DNA from: Flavobacterium omnivorum | Lineage (GTDB): Bacteria; Bacteroidota; Bacteroidia; Flavobacteriales; Flavobacteriaceae | DNA length: 64,000 nt | Assembly (NCBI RefSeq): GCF_900099915.1 | Contig: NZ_FNDB01000015.1 | Span: 1 to 64,000 of the forward strand | Reading direction: 5' to 3' | Part shown: piece after piece, positions 24,926 to 35,501 of the stretch | Layout: each line of letters begins with the position of its first letter | Position numbering within the stretch: position 1 is the stretch's first letter | Notes under the pieces: generated by a model | What the model was told of the DNA's origin: nothing | What the model saw: the letters and a program-made list of their open reading frames with translations, nothing else | Database searches by the model: none | Made by a program: the position numbers and the translations under genes

Positions 24926-25735
24926 ATGAAATTATCAAAACTATTATCTGCATTGCTATTGATTTTGATCTTTAGCAGTTTTAATTCATTTTTTACGGAT
25001 ACCAGCACCACACCATCTAAAGCGTCAGCTGAGGAATATTACCAAATTAAAACGTATATTTTTAAAAGCGAAGAACAAGAACAAACTACTGACCTGTACT
25101 TAAAGGAGGCGTATTTACCCGGTTTAAAAAAACTAGGAATTAAAGATATAGGTGTTTTTAAACCTTTATCTAACGGCAAGGATACGCTAAAAAAAATCAT
25201 CGTGATAATCCCTTTTTCTACTTTAGAAGGATTTCTAACCCTAGACAAAAAATTAGCAAAAGACAAAGGGTACTTGCTTGCAAGTGCTCCCTATTTGAAT
25301 GCAACACACAAGCAGCCTCCTTACCTGAGAATAGAATCTGTTTTACTAAAAGCTTTTTCAGATCATCCGTTACTAAAAAAACCAGTACTAAATAGCATAA
25401 GAAAAAATCGTGTTTATGAATTAAGAAGTTACGAATCAGCAACTGAAACCATTTACGCCAACAAAGTAGACATGTTTAATGGTGGTGGAGAAATAAAACT
25501 GTTTGATAAACTCGGATTTAATGCTGTCTTTTATGGCGAAGTCATCTCCGGTGCCAAAATGCCAAACCTAATGTACCTGACTACTTTTGCCGATAAGGCG
25601 AGTCGCGAAGCACATTGGAGCTCTTTTTCACAAGCAGCAGAATGGAAAGAAATGTCCTCCCTCCCAAAATATCAGAATAATGTATCGCACATGGATATCA
25701 CGTTTATGTATCCTACTGACTATTCTGATTATTAA
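24926..25735 (+). CDS. Exported NIPSNAP-family protein
   Basis: 269 residues with a signal sequence (MKLSKLLSALLLILIFSSFNSFF), followed by two ferredoxin-like repeats. The second starts with the family signature NRVYELRSYESATETIYANKVDMFNGGGEIKLFDKLGFNAVFYGEVISG and ends with MPNLMYLTTFADKASREAHWSSFSQAAEWKEMSSLPKYQNNV, as in NIPSNAP proteins. The first repeat (YYQIKTYIFKSEEQEQTTDLYLKEAYLPGLKKLGI) is a degenerate copy. In Bacteroidetes these exported forms are common and their function is unknown. Frame and length are normal. Confidence 0.88.
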   Translation: MKLSKLLSALLLILIFSSFNSFFTDTSTTPSKASAEEYYQIKTYIFKSEEQEQTTDLYLKEAYLPGLKKLGIKDIGVFKPLSNGKDTLKKIIVIIPFSTLEGFLTLDKKLAKDKGYLLASAPYLNATHKQPPYLRIESVLLKAFSDHPLLKKPVLNSIRKNRVYELRSYESATETIYANKVDMFNGGGEIKLFDKLGFNAVFYGEVISGAKMPNLMYLTTFADKASREAHWSSFSQAAEWKEMSSLPKYQNNVSHMDITFMYPTDYSDY

Positions 25736-26132
25736 TTTTAAAATACAAGTACTATCTGTGTTACTATGTTCATCGCAATCTATTCAAGACTTCTAGGAGA
25801 CTGTGCTGCTTTAAAAGCACCATATTTTAAAATCACGAAAAACTAAAGCCTAAATTCGATTATTACAATTGAAAAACTATTGAATACAACCATCGTGCTG
25901 TTTTTAAGGAGACCATCATAACAGCTCTCTTAAGTATCCCTTCAATAAGAATAGCGATAATTTGCTATAACACTATTTAAGTAGGTATTTACCTTAAATA
26001 TTATCTGTTGAAAAATAGCGTTTATGATACTCATTAGTGAAAATTAAAACTATTGTTTGCATTCCTTTTATCACCAATTCAAAGTTAAATCGGCTCCATT
26101 ATCCTTTTTAATCGCTAGAAATAAGGATGAGG
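25736..26132. other. Intergenic stretch without recognised features
   Basis: About 400 bases of AT-rich sequence between the NIPSNAP gene and the promoter of the phosphate cotransporter gene. Short frames only; no tRNA, repeat or conserved hairpin was seen. Confidence 0.5.
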
Positions 26133-26160
26133 TTGGTTCGTGTACCATCTTATAAATTTG
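26133..26160 (+). promoter_or_regulatory. Bacteroidetes-type promoter of the Na/Pi cotransporter gene
   Basis: TTG (26133-26135), 17 bases, then TAAATTTG (26153-26160). The ATG follows 25 bases later. Confidence 0.6.
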
Positions 26161-26185
26161 AGTATCTTTAATACCAAATCAAGCT

Positions 26186-27868
26186 ATGGAAACGGTCTAT
26201 ACAATACTAAAACTAGGTGCTGGCGTGGGTTTATTCCTGTTCGCTATTTACCTTGTTGAGGAATCCCTAAAAAACCTCTCTGGAAGAAGTTTCAAACTAT
26301 TTTTGCAACGGATTACTAAAAACAATATTGGCGCTGTAGTTGGTGGTACCATTGTCACTGGTATTCTCCAGAGCAGTTCTATGGTTTCTTTAATGGTTTT
26401 AGCTTTTGTGGGCGCCGGTGTTTTTACAATGAAAAATGCAATGGCCATTATCCTAGGCGCAAATTTAGGAACAACAATTGCCAGTTGGTTAGTGGCCACA
26501 CTCGGTTTTAAAACGAATATTGAAGTTATTGCATATCCAGCCGTTTGCTTAGGCGGTTTTCTATTGATCCTATTAGGAAACCGAAAAAACATAAAATACG
26601 TTTCTTATTTTCTTTTGGGATTTGGATTGATGTTCATCGGGCTTTCCTTTATGAAATCAGCGATGGAATCACAAGTTCAGCACTTTGACTTTTCGCCGTA
26701 TGCTTCAATGCCATTACTTGTCTTTCTGATTATTGGTTTTTTAATTACACTTATTGTACAATCAAGCTCCGTGACCATGGCACTGACATTAAGCGCTTTA
26801 AACGCTGGAGCAATTGGATTTCCTATGGCAGCTGCTATAGTTTTAGGCGGAGAAACTGGCACAATTATTAAAATATTAGTAAGTGCCATAGGTGGTAATG
26901 CTTCCAAAAAAAGGGTAGCCCTGGGCAATTTATTTTTCAATATTTTCATTACTGCCATTGCCTTTATCTTATTAAAACCCATTCTATTACTAATTACTGA
27001 TAGCATCAAAATTAAAGATCCATTGATTGGTTTAGTTACCTTTTCTAGTTTGATCAATTTATTAGCCATCGTGCTATTTCTTCCAGTATTAGATTCATTT
27101 ACTAAATTTTTAGAGCGTTTTTTCAAAAATACGGATGGCAATACTGCAGCTTTTTTAGGCCATGCTTCCATTGAAGAACCGGAATCGGCATTGGATTTAT
27201 TTCGTCTAGAAGCCCACTACTTTATACACAACTCGATACTTTTCAATCTGGAATTATTTAAAATCAACAACTTCGATTTTTACAAACAAAATGATTTTTC
27301 AGCAATTAATGAAAAACGAAACTATAATTCGAAAACAAGTGAAGAAAAATATGAGTTTCTGAAACAGCTCCAAGGTGAGCTACAGGCGTTCTATCTAAAA
27401 TTACGAACAAAACTGAACAGTAAACAAAGTTCAGAACTCAACCAATTTATATCTGCCGTACGAAGTGCTATGCATGCCGTCAAAAGTGTAAAAGACATTG
27501 GTAGTAATATTACAAATCTGAGCCACTCTTCAAAAGATATCAAATACCAGTTTTTTATGCACAATAAAAAAGAAACTGAAAGCCTCTATTTAAAATTAAA
27601 TAGACTCTTATTCAGAGAAAAACAGTCTAGTTTTGACGAACTGGTATCTTTATTTGATAGCATTCAAAAAAACTATACCTCGGCTCTTAATACCTTTTAC
27701 ACAGAGGTGCAACTTACTACAATAGAAAGTATTGATATAACGACGGTCATCAATTTTAATAGGGAACTTTTTACCGCCAACAAAGCGATTTTAATGGCTG
27801 TGAAAGACCTTTTATTAGAGGAGAAAGTAGCGGAACATTTTAATGAAATTCCCATCTATAAAACCTAA
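26186..27868 (+). CDS. Na+/phosphate cotransporter of the NptA/PNaS family with PhoU-like tail
   Basis: 560 residues. The membrane part (about 1-310) has the two inverted repeats of the family, each with a QSSS motif: GTIVTGILQSSSMVSLMVLAFVGAGVFTMKNAMAIILGANLGTT and LIVQSSSVTMALTLSALNAGAIGFPMAAAIVLGGETGT. The cytoplasmic C-terminal part (about 330-560) is helical, like PhoU. The family moves sodium with phosphate; the C-terminal domain may regulate it. Promoter elements lie just upstream. The frame is complete and the length usual for the PhoU-fused type. Confidence 0.93.
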   Translation: METVYTILKLGAGVGLFLFAIYLVEESLKNLSGRSFKLFLQRITKNNIGAVVGGTIVTGILQSSSMVSLMVLAFVGAGVFTMKNAMAIILGANLGTTIASWLVATLGFKTNIEVIAYPAVCLGGFLLILLGNRKNIKYVSYFLLGFGLMFIGLSFMKSAMESQVQHFDFSPYASMPLLVFLIIGFLITLIVQSSSVTMALTLSALNAGAIGFPMAAAIVLGGETGTIIKILVSAIGGNASKKRVALGNLFFNIFITAIAFILLKPILLLITDSIKIKDPLIGLVTFSSLINLLAIVLFLPVLDSFTKFLERFFKNTDGNTAAFLGHASIEEPESALDLFRLEAHYFIHNSILFNLELFKINNFDFYKQNDFSAINEKRNYNSKTSEEKYEFLKQLQGELQAFYLKLRTKLNSKQSSELNQFISAVRSAMHAVKSVKDIGSNITNLSHSSKDIKYQFFMHNKKETESLYLKLNRLLFREKQSSFDELVSLFDSIQKNYTSALNTFYTEVQLTTIESIDITTVINFNRELFTANKAILMAVKDLLLEEKVAEHFNEIPIYKT

Positions 27869-27999
27869 AGAACACTTTTTTCAATGCAAATAGACTCGAG
27901 AATTTTACAACTTTATTCTTAAATTATATAAGCTTTTTAACAATCAAATTTTGAACTTTACAGGCTGTTGTGTTTGGGATTGAAATTGCAATTCTGATT

Positions 28000-28007
28000 T
28001 AAATTTG
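28000..28007 (+). promoter_or_regulatory. Putative -7 box of the tamB-tamL operon
   Basis: TAAATTTG fits TAnnTTTG; a TTG at 27986-27988 lies only about 11 bases upstream, and another (27979-27982 region) further off, so the -33 box is unclear. Transcription would start near 28014, which excludes the upstream TTG (28005) as translation start and favours TTG 28035. Confidence 0.45.
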
Positions 28008-28034
28008 CTATTTTTAGCCAAAAATTTACCTCAT

Positions 28035-31000
28035 TTGAAAAAATATTTAAAGAAAAGTTTAAAAGTTTTCCTTTGGATAATAGGATCTGTAATTCTATTA
28101 TTCTTAGCAGTGGTTATTGCCATTCAAATTCCCTCTGTTCAAAATTATGCCAAAAGCAAAGCGGTAGCCTACTTGGAAGGAAAAATAAAAACCAAAGTGA
28201 CCATTGACCGATTAGAAATTGGTATGCCTAAAAAAGTGATTTTGGAAGGCGTTTATTTTCAAGATCAAAAAAAAGACACTCTTTTTGCTGGAGAAATGTT
28301 GGCTGTTGACATTAGTTTATTTCAATTAATGAACAATAAAGTCGAAATTAATTCCGTCCACCTTGTAGGCATCTCAGCAAATTTAAGCAGAGATTCGAAG
28401 GCTGTTTTTAATTTTGATTACATTATTAAAGCATTTGCTTCACCAGAAAAGCAAAAAAGTGATTCACCACCCATGCAATTTTCTGTCGAAGAAATCAAGC
28501 TGGATCGCGTTCAATTTAAATATAAGGATGTTGTCACAAACAATACGATTTATGCTAATCTAAATCATTTTGAAACAAAAATTAAAACCTTCGATCTTGA
28601 AAAAATGAGCTTTGAAATTCCAAAAGCTAAAATCAATGGTTTGAAATTCAAACTAAAACAAGGCATAGCTCAACCATCCATTTCCACAGCAGAAGCTACA
28701 ATAAAAAATGAGCCAGAATCCATTTTAAATTTAAAACTTGGAGAAATTGATTTAGCCAAAATAGATTTTGATTATGAAAATGAAGTCACAAAATTAGCTA
28801 CTACTTTTTATTTGAAAAAACTGCTTGCTAAAATTGACAAAATGGATCTCAATAATAAATTTGCTATTATTGAAAGTCTCAATCTTACTGGCGTAGAAGG
28901 TGCACTAACTCTTGGCAAAGTAGATAAAATAAATGCCACGCAAGAATCTAATGATACACAATCTACGAATTGGCAAGTCAAAGTAAATGCAACGGAGTTC
29001 AAACGTATTAATTTTCGCTACGATAACAACAATGTCGCAGCAGTACAAAAAGGAATCGATTACAATCATTTAAATCTTACCAATTTAAACTTGCAAGTGG
29101 ATGCGCTGAGTTACAATCCGGAAAACATTTCTGGAACGGCTACTTCCCTTTCTGTAAAAGATAAAAGTGGCTTAAACATTCAATCTTTTACCGCTGACTT
29201 TTTCTACGGAAAAAAGAATGCTTTCTTTAAAAAATTATATTTAAAAACACCGCAAACAGAATTAAAAGATGAAATCCGAATTGGGTACCCATCCCTTGCG
29301 TCTTTAGCCAAAAATCCTGGGGAATTAGGATTAATAGCTAATTTTAAGAAAAGTAAAGTTGGAGTCAAAGATATTTTACTTTTTGCCCCTACTTTATACA
29401 ATACAAATCCATTTAGTAGTAATCCCAATGCTATTTTGCTAATCAATGGAACCGTAAAAGGAAAGGTAAAAAACATGCAATTCCCATCCATTTCTATTAG
29501 CGGCATTGGAAATACAAAAGTAGTAGCAAGCGGAACCATTGAAGGTTTGCCAGATATCAATAAGACGTATTTTGACCTAAATATAAAAGAGTTACAATCA
29601 GGAGCTAAAGATTTTGTTGGCTTTTTACCTAAAGGAACAATTCCAAATTCAATTCAGCTCCCATCACAATTCAGCGCTAAAGGAACTTTTAAAGGAACGA
29701 TTACCGATTTTAATACCAACATGAATTTGATTAGTAGCTTTGGTAATGCTAAAATCAAAGGAACATTTGATCAAACTAGGAAAAATTATGAGAAATATAA
29801 TGTCCAAGCTGAACTGACTAATTTTGATTTAGGTAAATTTATCAAAAATGATTCCATTGGAAAAGTAACTTTAAAGACCAACATTAAGGGAACTGGTTTT
29901 GATCCAAAAACAGCAATAGCTTCCTTAAACGGAAGTATTCAAAAAGCATACTATAATAAATATACTTATAAAAATATAAATGTAAGAGGAGCTATCGCCA
30001 AAGGAAAATTTAATGTAATTGCTTCCGCTAAAGATCCTAATCTGACTTTTGATGTCTTGAGTAGCGGTAGTTTTAGGGACAAATATCCTTCTGGAAAATT
30101 AAAATTAAATGTGGATATTGCAGATTTAGAAAAGCTAAATTTACATGCAGGACCATTAAAAATAAGAGGTGTTATTGATGCTGACATTCAATCGGCAAAT
30201 TTAGATTACCTAAATGGAACCCTCAATGCACACAGCATTTCGGTTATCAATGCCAAAGATCAATTTGTTATAGATTCTATTACAGTAGTAGCCACATCAA
30301 CCAGTGAAAAAAACACATTATCCATCAAAGCTCCTTTTTTAGATGCTGAAGTTAATGGAAAATATAAGGGGTCGAATATTGTTGATGCCGTATCCAATTC
30401 TGTTGCAAAATATTATGATAGCAGCCCGAATTCAAAAAAAATAGCAGTCGAAAACCAACAATTTGCTTTTGCAATTAATATAAAAGATAGCCCGATTATA
30501 CTAAAAATGATTCCTGATTTGAAAAGTCTAGAACCTATTACTTTAACCGGAAAATACAATTCTGTAAATGATTCTATTGTTTTGAATGGTAGTATTACAA
30601 AACTAATTTACGCAGAAAACACCATTACAAATGCCGTTTTAAAAATCGATACACAAGACAAAGCGCTGGTTTACAACTTTGTTATAGACGACATCCAAAA
30701 CAAACAAATTCAGTTGCCACACACCAGTATTACCGGTAAAGTGGAAAACAATCGCGTGAATTACACCTTGCAATTAAAAGATGCTAAGGACGTGGAACGG
30801 TATTTAATTTCGGGAACATTAAAGAGCATAAACGGAAATAATGAGATAAATCTGGATCCAACAAATTTATTGCTGAACTATGAATCATGGAATATAGCAG
30901 AAGACAATTTGGTGCGTTTTGGCAAAAAGGGAATTTATGTAGATGAATTTGAGTTGAGTAAAGAGGAAAGTAAGCTTCGGATTGAATCCGAATCGACTAC

Positions 31001-33038
31001 CCAAAATGCTCCAATAGCAATTGCTTTTAACAATTTTGACATTAAAACTATCACGAGTTTTGTTGAGAAAAAAGAGTTACAACTTAGCGGTAAGATCAAT
31101 GGAAATGCATTGGTAAAAAATATAAGTACCACCCCACTTTTTACCTCAGACTTAAACATTGAAAATTTTACTTTCAAAAAAGATACTGTTGGCAACATAA
31201 GCATCAAAGTCAATAATAGCATTGCAAACCAATATGATGCCCTAATTGCAATCACTGGCCAAGGAAATCTGGTTACTCTAGAAGGATTTTACAAAACGGA
31301 TCAGAGTAGTTTTGATATGAATCTGGATATTGAAAAACTAAATTTGAAAAGTATTCAAGGCTTCACTTTGGATAACATAACCGAAAGTACTGGTTTTTTG
31401 AACGGAAATTTCAAAATTACAGGAAATACCTCCCAACCACAAGTTGTTGGGGAATTACAATTTAATGCTATCGGTTTCAAAGCGACACAACTTAATGCAC
31501 AATTCAAATCTATAAATGATAAAATAATCTTTACCAACGATGCTATTATTTTTAATAATTTTATTGTCAAGGATGAGCTGGAAAATGACTTAGCCATCAA
31601 CGGTAAGATTAATAGTACCAATTTTAGGAATTTTGGTTTTGATTTAACCGTTGATGCCGAAAATTTTAAAGCCGTTAATTCCACAGCTAAGGACAATGAT
31701 TTGTATTACGGTGAATTGTATTTAGACAACCATTTAGAAATAACTGGGAATTTTGAAAACCCTATTGTAGAGGGCAATATCAAAATAAATAAAGACACTA
31801 AATTTACTGTTGTATTGCCACAATCAGACCCATCAATAGCCGATAGAGAGGGTATTGTAGAATTTATAGACCAAGATAAACCTCAACTAGTTGAAACCAT
31901 TGCTTTAGATGAACTGAACAGTGAAATGGATATAAAGGGAATCAACGCCTCAGTGAATATTGAAATAGACAAAGATGCTGAATTATCGCTGGTTATCGAT
32001 AAAGCCAATGGGGATTTCCTTAAATTAAAAGGAGAAGCACAGTTGAACGGTGGAATTGATCCCTCAGGAAAAACAACATTAACCGGCAGATACGAGCTAT
32101 CTGAAGGTAGTTACGAAATGAATTTTAATGCAATCAAAAGAAAATTCGACATAAAAAAAGGAAGTTATATTCTCTGGACTGGAGAACCTACAATGGCCGA
32201 TATAAATATCACGGCAATTTATAAAACAGAAGCAGCTCCAATCGATTTAATCAACGATCAACTAGGATCGGTTACTGCTGAGATAAGAAATACATATAAG
32301 CAAAAAATTCCTTTTGAAACTAATCTTAAAATGACAGGGGAATTAATGAAACCAACTATTTCCTTTGACATTATACTGCCGGAAGGGAATAACAGTGTTT
32401 CAACAGAAATTATTAATTCGACACAGGCTAAATTGACGCAATTACGTCAGCAACCTGATGAAATGAACAAACAGGTTTTTGCCTTACTCCTGCTGAATCG
32501 CTTTATAGGTGAAAATCCATTTGCAAGTGAAACTGGCGGAACTAATGTATCAACTATAGCCAGGGAAAGTGCTAGTAAAATTCTATCACAACAACTTAAT
32601 AATTTGGCAAGCAATCTAATTGAAGGCGTCGAACTTAATTTTGACTTAAATACTTCTAATGATTATACCACTGGGCAGCAGCAAAACAAGACCGATCTAA
32701 ATGTTGGATTATCTAAGAAATTATTAAATGACCGCTTGAAAGTAACGGTTGGAAGCAGTTTTGGTATTGAAGGACCACAACAAGTCAACCAGAATGCAAA
32801 TAATATTGCAGGAGATGTTTCGCTAGATTATCAACTCTCTAAAGATGGAAGGTATAAAATAAGAGTGTACCGTGTGAACAAATATCAAGTAGCACTTCAA
32901 GGAGAAGTAGTTGAAACAGGCGTTGCCTTTGTTATCACTTTGGACTACAATAAATTTAAAGAATTATTTGTAAAAAGTGAAGCAAAAAAAGCAATCAAAA
33001 AAGTAAAACAAGAATCAAAAAAGAAGTCAGATGAATAA
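28035..33038 (+). CDS. tamB: TamB, translocation and assembly module protein
   Basis: About 1667 residues from TTG 28035. TTG 28005 is also open, but it lies at or before the likely transcript start. An N-terminal signal anchor (LKKYLKKSLKVFLWIIGSVILLFLAVVIAIQIPSVQNYAKSKAVAYLEGKIKTKV) leads into a very long beta-rich region of repeated strands, the AsmA/TamB beta-taco groove. The DUF490 domain closes the C-terminus (about 1180-1620; GEAQLNGGIDPSGKTTLTGRYELSEGSYEMNFNAIKRKFDIKKGSYILWTGEPTMADINITAIY). It spans the periplasm from the inner to the outer membrane and carries lipids or helps insert outer-membrane proteins. The last 8 bases overlap the next gene, its outer-membrane partner. Confidence 0.95.
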   Translation: MKKYLKKSLKVFLWIIGSVILLFLAVVIAIQIPSVQNYAKSKAVAYLEGKIKTKVTIDRLEIGMPKKVILEGVYFQDQKKDTLFAGEMLAVDISLFQLMNNKVEINSVHLVGISANLSRDSKAVFNFDYIIKAFASPEKQKSDSPPMQFSVEEIKLDRVQFKYKDVVTNNTIYANLNHFETKIKTFDLEKMSFEIPKAKINGLKFKLKQGIAQPSISTAEATIKNEPESILNLKLGEIDLAKIDFDYENEVTKLATTFYLKKLLAKIDKMDLNNKFAIIESLNLTGVEGALTLGKVDKINATQESNDTQSTNWQVKVNATEFKRINFRYDNNNVAAVQKGIDYNHLNLTNLNLQVDALSYNPENISGTATSLSVKDKSGLNIQSFTADFFYGKKNAFFKKLYLKTPQTELKDEIRIGYPSLASLAKNPGELGLIANFKKSKVGVKDILLFAPTLYNTNPFSSNPNAILLINGTVKGKVKNMQFPSISISGIGNTKVVASGTIEGLPDINKTYFDLNIKELQSGAKDFVGFLPKGTIPNSIQLPSQFSAKGTFKGTITDFNTNMNLISSFGNAKIKGTFDQTRKNYEKYNVQAELTNFDLGKFIKNDSIGKVTLKTNIKGTGFDPKTAIASLNGSIQKAYYNKYTYKNINVRGAIAKGKFNVIASAKDPNLTFDVLSSGSFRDKYPSGKLKLNVDIADLEKLNLHAGPLKIRGVIDADIQSANLDYLNGTLNAHSISVINAKDQFVIDSITVVATSTSEKNTLSIKAPFLDAEVNGKYKGSNIVDAVSNSVAKYYDSSPNSKKIAVENQQFAFAINIKDSPIILKMIPDLKSLEPITLTGKYNSVNDSIVLNGSITKLIYAENTITNAVLKIDTQDKALVYNFVIDDIQNKQIQLPHTSITGKVENNRVNYTLQLKDAKDVERYLISGTLKSINGNNEINLDPTNLLLNYESWNIAEDNLVRFGKKGIYVDEFELSKEESKLRIESESTTQNAPIAIAFNNFDIKTITSFVEKKELQLSGKINGNALVKNISTTPLFTSDLNIENFTFKKDTVGNISIKVNNSIANQYDALIAITGQGNLVTLEGFYKTDQSSFDMNLDIEKLNLKSIQGFTLDNITESTGFLNGNFKITGNTSQPQVVGELQFNAIGFKATQLNAQFKSINDKIIFTNDAIIFNNFIVKDELENDLAINGKINSTNFRNFGFDLTVDAENFKAVNSTAKDNDLYYGELYLDNHLEITGNFENPIVEGNIKINKDTKFTVVLPQSDPSIADREGIVEFIDQDKPQLVETIALDELNSEMDIKGINASVNIEIDKDAELSLVIDKANGDFLKLKGEAQLNGGIDPSGKTTLTGRYELSEGSYEMNFNAIKRKFDIKKGSYILWTGEPTMADINITAIYKTEAAPIDLINDQLGSVTAEIRNTYKQKIPFETNLKMTGELMKPTISFDIILPEGNNSVSTEIINSTQAKLTQLRQQPDEMNKQVFALLLLNRFIGENPFASETGGTNVSTIARESASKILSQQLNNLASNLIEGVELNFDLNTSNDYTTGQQQNKTDLNVGLSKKLLNDRLKVTVGSSFGIEGPQQVNQNANNIAGDVSLDYQLSKDGRYKIRVYRVNKYQVALQGEVVETGVAFVITLDYNKFKELFVKSEAKKAIKKVKQESKKKSDE

Positions 33039-35325
33039 GAGCTATTTAGTATATTTTCTATTAGTAGCGGCGCTCGCTTCATCGTGTAGCAACACTCGGT
33101 TTTTACCGGAAGGAGAATTGTTGTATACTGGTGCGAAAATAAAAGTGGAAGGACAAAATATTACTAAAAAGGAAAACAAAGCGTTAAAAACCCAGTTAAA
33201 AGCTATTGTTAGACCCAAACTCAATAGTGTTTTTCTAGGATTGCGACCCAAATTGTACCTCTACAATTTGGCTGGGACGCCAAAGAAAGAAAAAGGATGG
33301 CGCTATTGGTTAAAGAACAAAGTGGGTGAAGCTCCTGTTTTATACAGCCAAGTAGATTTAGAATACAACAAAAGTGTCTTGCAAAACTTCTCTGAAAATA
33401 GTGGCTATTTCAATGCAACCACTTCTGCAGATTCCACTCGCAAAGGAAAAAAAGCAAGTGCGACATATCTTGTAAAGCCAGCAAAACAATATAAAATCAA
33501 GGAAGTAAAATTTCCTCTTGATTCCTCCGTGATCGCCAAAGCAATTAACAATACCAGACGCCGAAGTCTCTTAAAAAAAGAGGAAGGATACAGCCTTGAG
33601 CGGATAAAAGAGGAAAGGGTTCGTATTGATGCCAGACTTAAAGAAAAAGGTTATTTTTACTTCAACCCCGATTATCTGAAAGTTCAAGTTGATAGTACTG
33701 TCGCTGATCATCAGGTTGATCTTATTGTGAAAATTAAGGACGAAGCTCCTAAACTAGCAGAAACTCCCTATAGAATTAATAAAATTATCGTCTATCCTAA
33801 TTACACCATTGGCAGTGATAGTTTAAAAATTGATAAGGACTCTACCCAAAAATACAACGATCTCACCATCATAGATCCTGAAAATTTATTCAAACCCCGA
33901 ATTTTTGATCGGGCTTTGTACTTCAAAAAAAATGATTTGTACAACCGAACTGATCATAATTTATCGTTGAATCGCTTAGTGAATTTAGGAACATTCAAAT
34001 TTGTAAAAAACCAGTTCAGAGTTTCAGATACTATTGGCAATTACTTAGATGTCTATTACTATCTTACTCCCTTACCCAAGAAATCCCTGCGATTAGAACT
34101 ATTGGCTAAAACCAATTCAGCAAATTACACGGGAACGGAACTGAGTTTAAACTGGAGCAACCGAAATACCTTCAGAGGTGCAGAATTATTGACCATTTCA
34201 GCTTTTGGCGGGGTTGAAGTACAAGTTTCCGGACAAAATAATGGCTTTAATGTATACCGTTTTGGAACGGAGGCGAATTTGATTTGGCCAAGATTAGTAG
34301 CTCCTTTTAAGCTTAATTCTCCCAGTGGTTTTGTCCCAAAAACAAAAGCAACATTAGGGTATGAATTCCAAAACAGAACCAAATTGTATTCTTTACAAAC
34401 CTTCAAAGGATCTTTCGGGTATTTGTGGAAAGAAAATGAACGAAAAGAACATTTGTTTAATATTACGGAGATTACCTACGCCAGTCCGCAAAACGTTACT
34501 CCTTTGTACCAAGAGCAAATTTTGGCAAATGAATCGTTAGGAAAAGTGATTGAAAAACAATTAATCTTTGGGCCAACCTACTCCTATACGTACACCAACA
34601 CCTTGCAAAAAAGGAAGAAAAACACCTTCTATTACAAAGGCACAATCGATTTAGCTGGAAATGTAGCTGGATTAGTTACAGGAGCAAATAGTAAAAGAGG
34701 GGATACAATTAAAATTTTTGATGTTCCGTTTAGCCAGTTTGTAAAAATAGAAAATGATTTTAGACATTATTATAAACTAGGACCTGATTCCCAGCTGGCC
34801 AGCCGAATCATTGTAGGTGCCGGATTTGCCTACGGAAATTCAGGAGAAATGCCCTTTATAAAACAATTCTTTATAGGCGGAACTAATAGTTTACGAGCTT
34901 TTAGAGCCCGTTCTATTGGACCTGGAAGCTTTGATGGCGCCTTGGCAAACACCAGTACTTTTTTACCCGATCAATCCGGTGATTTAAAATTGGAATTTAA
35001 TACAGAGTACCGAGCCAAAATTTACGGATTAGTAAATGGTGCTTTATTTTTAGATGCGGGAAACATTTGGTTGTTGAATGAAAATTCAGAGAAACCAGGA
35101 GCCAAGTTTTCGAAAAAATTCATGAATGAAATAGCCGTTGGAGCTGGAGCTGGGTTGCGTTTTGATTTTTCATTTCTAATTCTTCGAACAGATCTTGCCT
35201 TCCCACTGCGAAAACCTTATTTAGCTGACGGCGACCGATGGGTTTTGGATAAAATTGATTTTGGAAGTGGTCCATGGCGCAGAGAAAATTTAGTATTTAA
35301 TTTGGCTATTGGATATCCATTTTAG
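33031..35325 (+). CDS. tamL: TamL, lipidated BamA/TamA-family outer-membrane protein
   Basis: 764 residues. The lipoprotein signal MNKSYLVYFLLVAALASSC has the lipidated Cys at 19, unlike proteobacterial TamA, which is not lipidated. POTRA domains follow (about 25-330), then a 16-strand beta barrel whose C-terminal half has the Omp85 motif region IIVGAGFAYGNSGEMPFIKQFFIGGTNSLRAFRARSIGPGSF (strand with the conserved RAF/RGF-type turn), and the end ENLVFNLAIGYPF with terminal aromatic Phe. Works with TamB in the outer membrane. It overlaps tamB by 8 bases (translational coupling). TamL/TamB pairs are typical of Bacteroidetes. Followed by a strong terminator. Confidence 0.95.
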   Translation: MNKSYLVYFLLVAALASSCSNTRFLPEGELLYTGAKIKVEGQNITKKENKALKTQLKAIVRPKLNSVFLGLRPKLYLYNLAGTPKKEKGWRYWLKNKVGEAPVLYSQVDLEYNKSVLQNFSENSGYFNATTSADSTRKGKKASATYLVKPAKQYKIKEVKFPLDSSVIAKAINNTRRRSLLKKEEGYSLERIKEERVRIDARLKEKGYFYFNPDYLKVQVDSTVADHQVDLIVKIKDEAPKLAETPYRINKIIVYPNYTIGSDSLKIDKDSTQKYNDLTIIDPENLFKPRIFDRALYFKKNDLYNRTDHNLSLNRLVNLGTFKFVKNQFRVSDTIGNYLDVYYYLTPLPKKSLRLELLAKTNSANYTGTELSLNWSNRNTFRGAELLTISAFGGVEVQVSGQNNGFNVYRFGTEANLIWPRLVAPFKLNSPSGFVPKTKATLGYEFQNRTKLYSLQTFKGSFGYLWKENERKEHLFNITEITYASPQNVTPLYQEQILANESLGKVIEKQLIFGPTYSYTYTNTLQKRKKNTFYYKGTIDLAGNVAGLVTGANSKRGDTIKIFDVPFSQFVKIENDFRHYYKLGPDSQLASRIIVGAGFAYGNSGEMPFIKQFFIGGTNSLRAFRARSIGPGSFDGALANTSTFLPDQSGDLKLEFNTEYRAKIYGLVNGALFLDAGNIWLLNENSEKPGAKFSKKFMNEIAVGAGAGLRFDFSFLILRTDLAFPLRKPYLADGDRWVLDKIDFGSGPWRRENLVFNLAIGYPF

Positions 35326-35452
35326 TTCCAATACCAAGGAAATAGTTGAAACTAAATACCCCTATCAATAGATTTTGTTTAGCTTTTTTCAAACATAGTA
35401 ACTGCAACAGTAAAAGCATATCTGTAATAATACATGACTTTAGTATTAAAAA

Positions 35453-35480
35453 AAAATCTCCCACTATTGCGGGAGATTTT
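35453..35480. terminator. Bidirectional terminator between tamL and the ABC-F gene
   Basis: AAAATCTCCC (35453-35462) and GGGAGATTTT (35471-35480) form a 10-bp stem with an 8-nt loop. A-run on the left and T-run on the right make it work in both directions between the convergent genes. Confidence 0.9.
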
Positions 35481-35501
35481 CTATTTTATATAAATTACTT
35501 T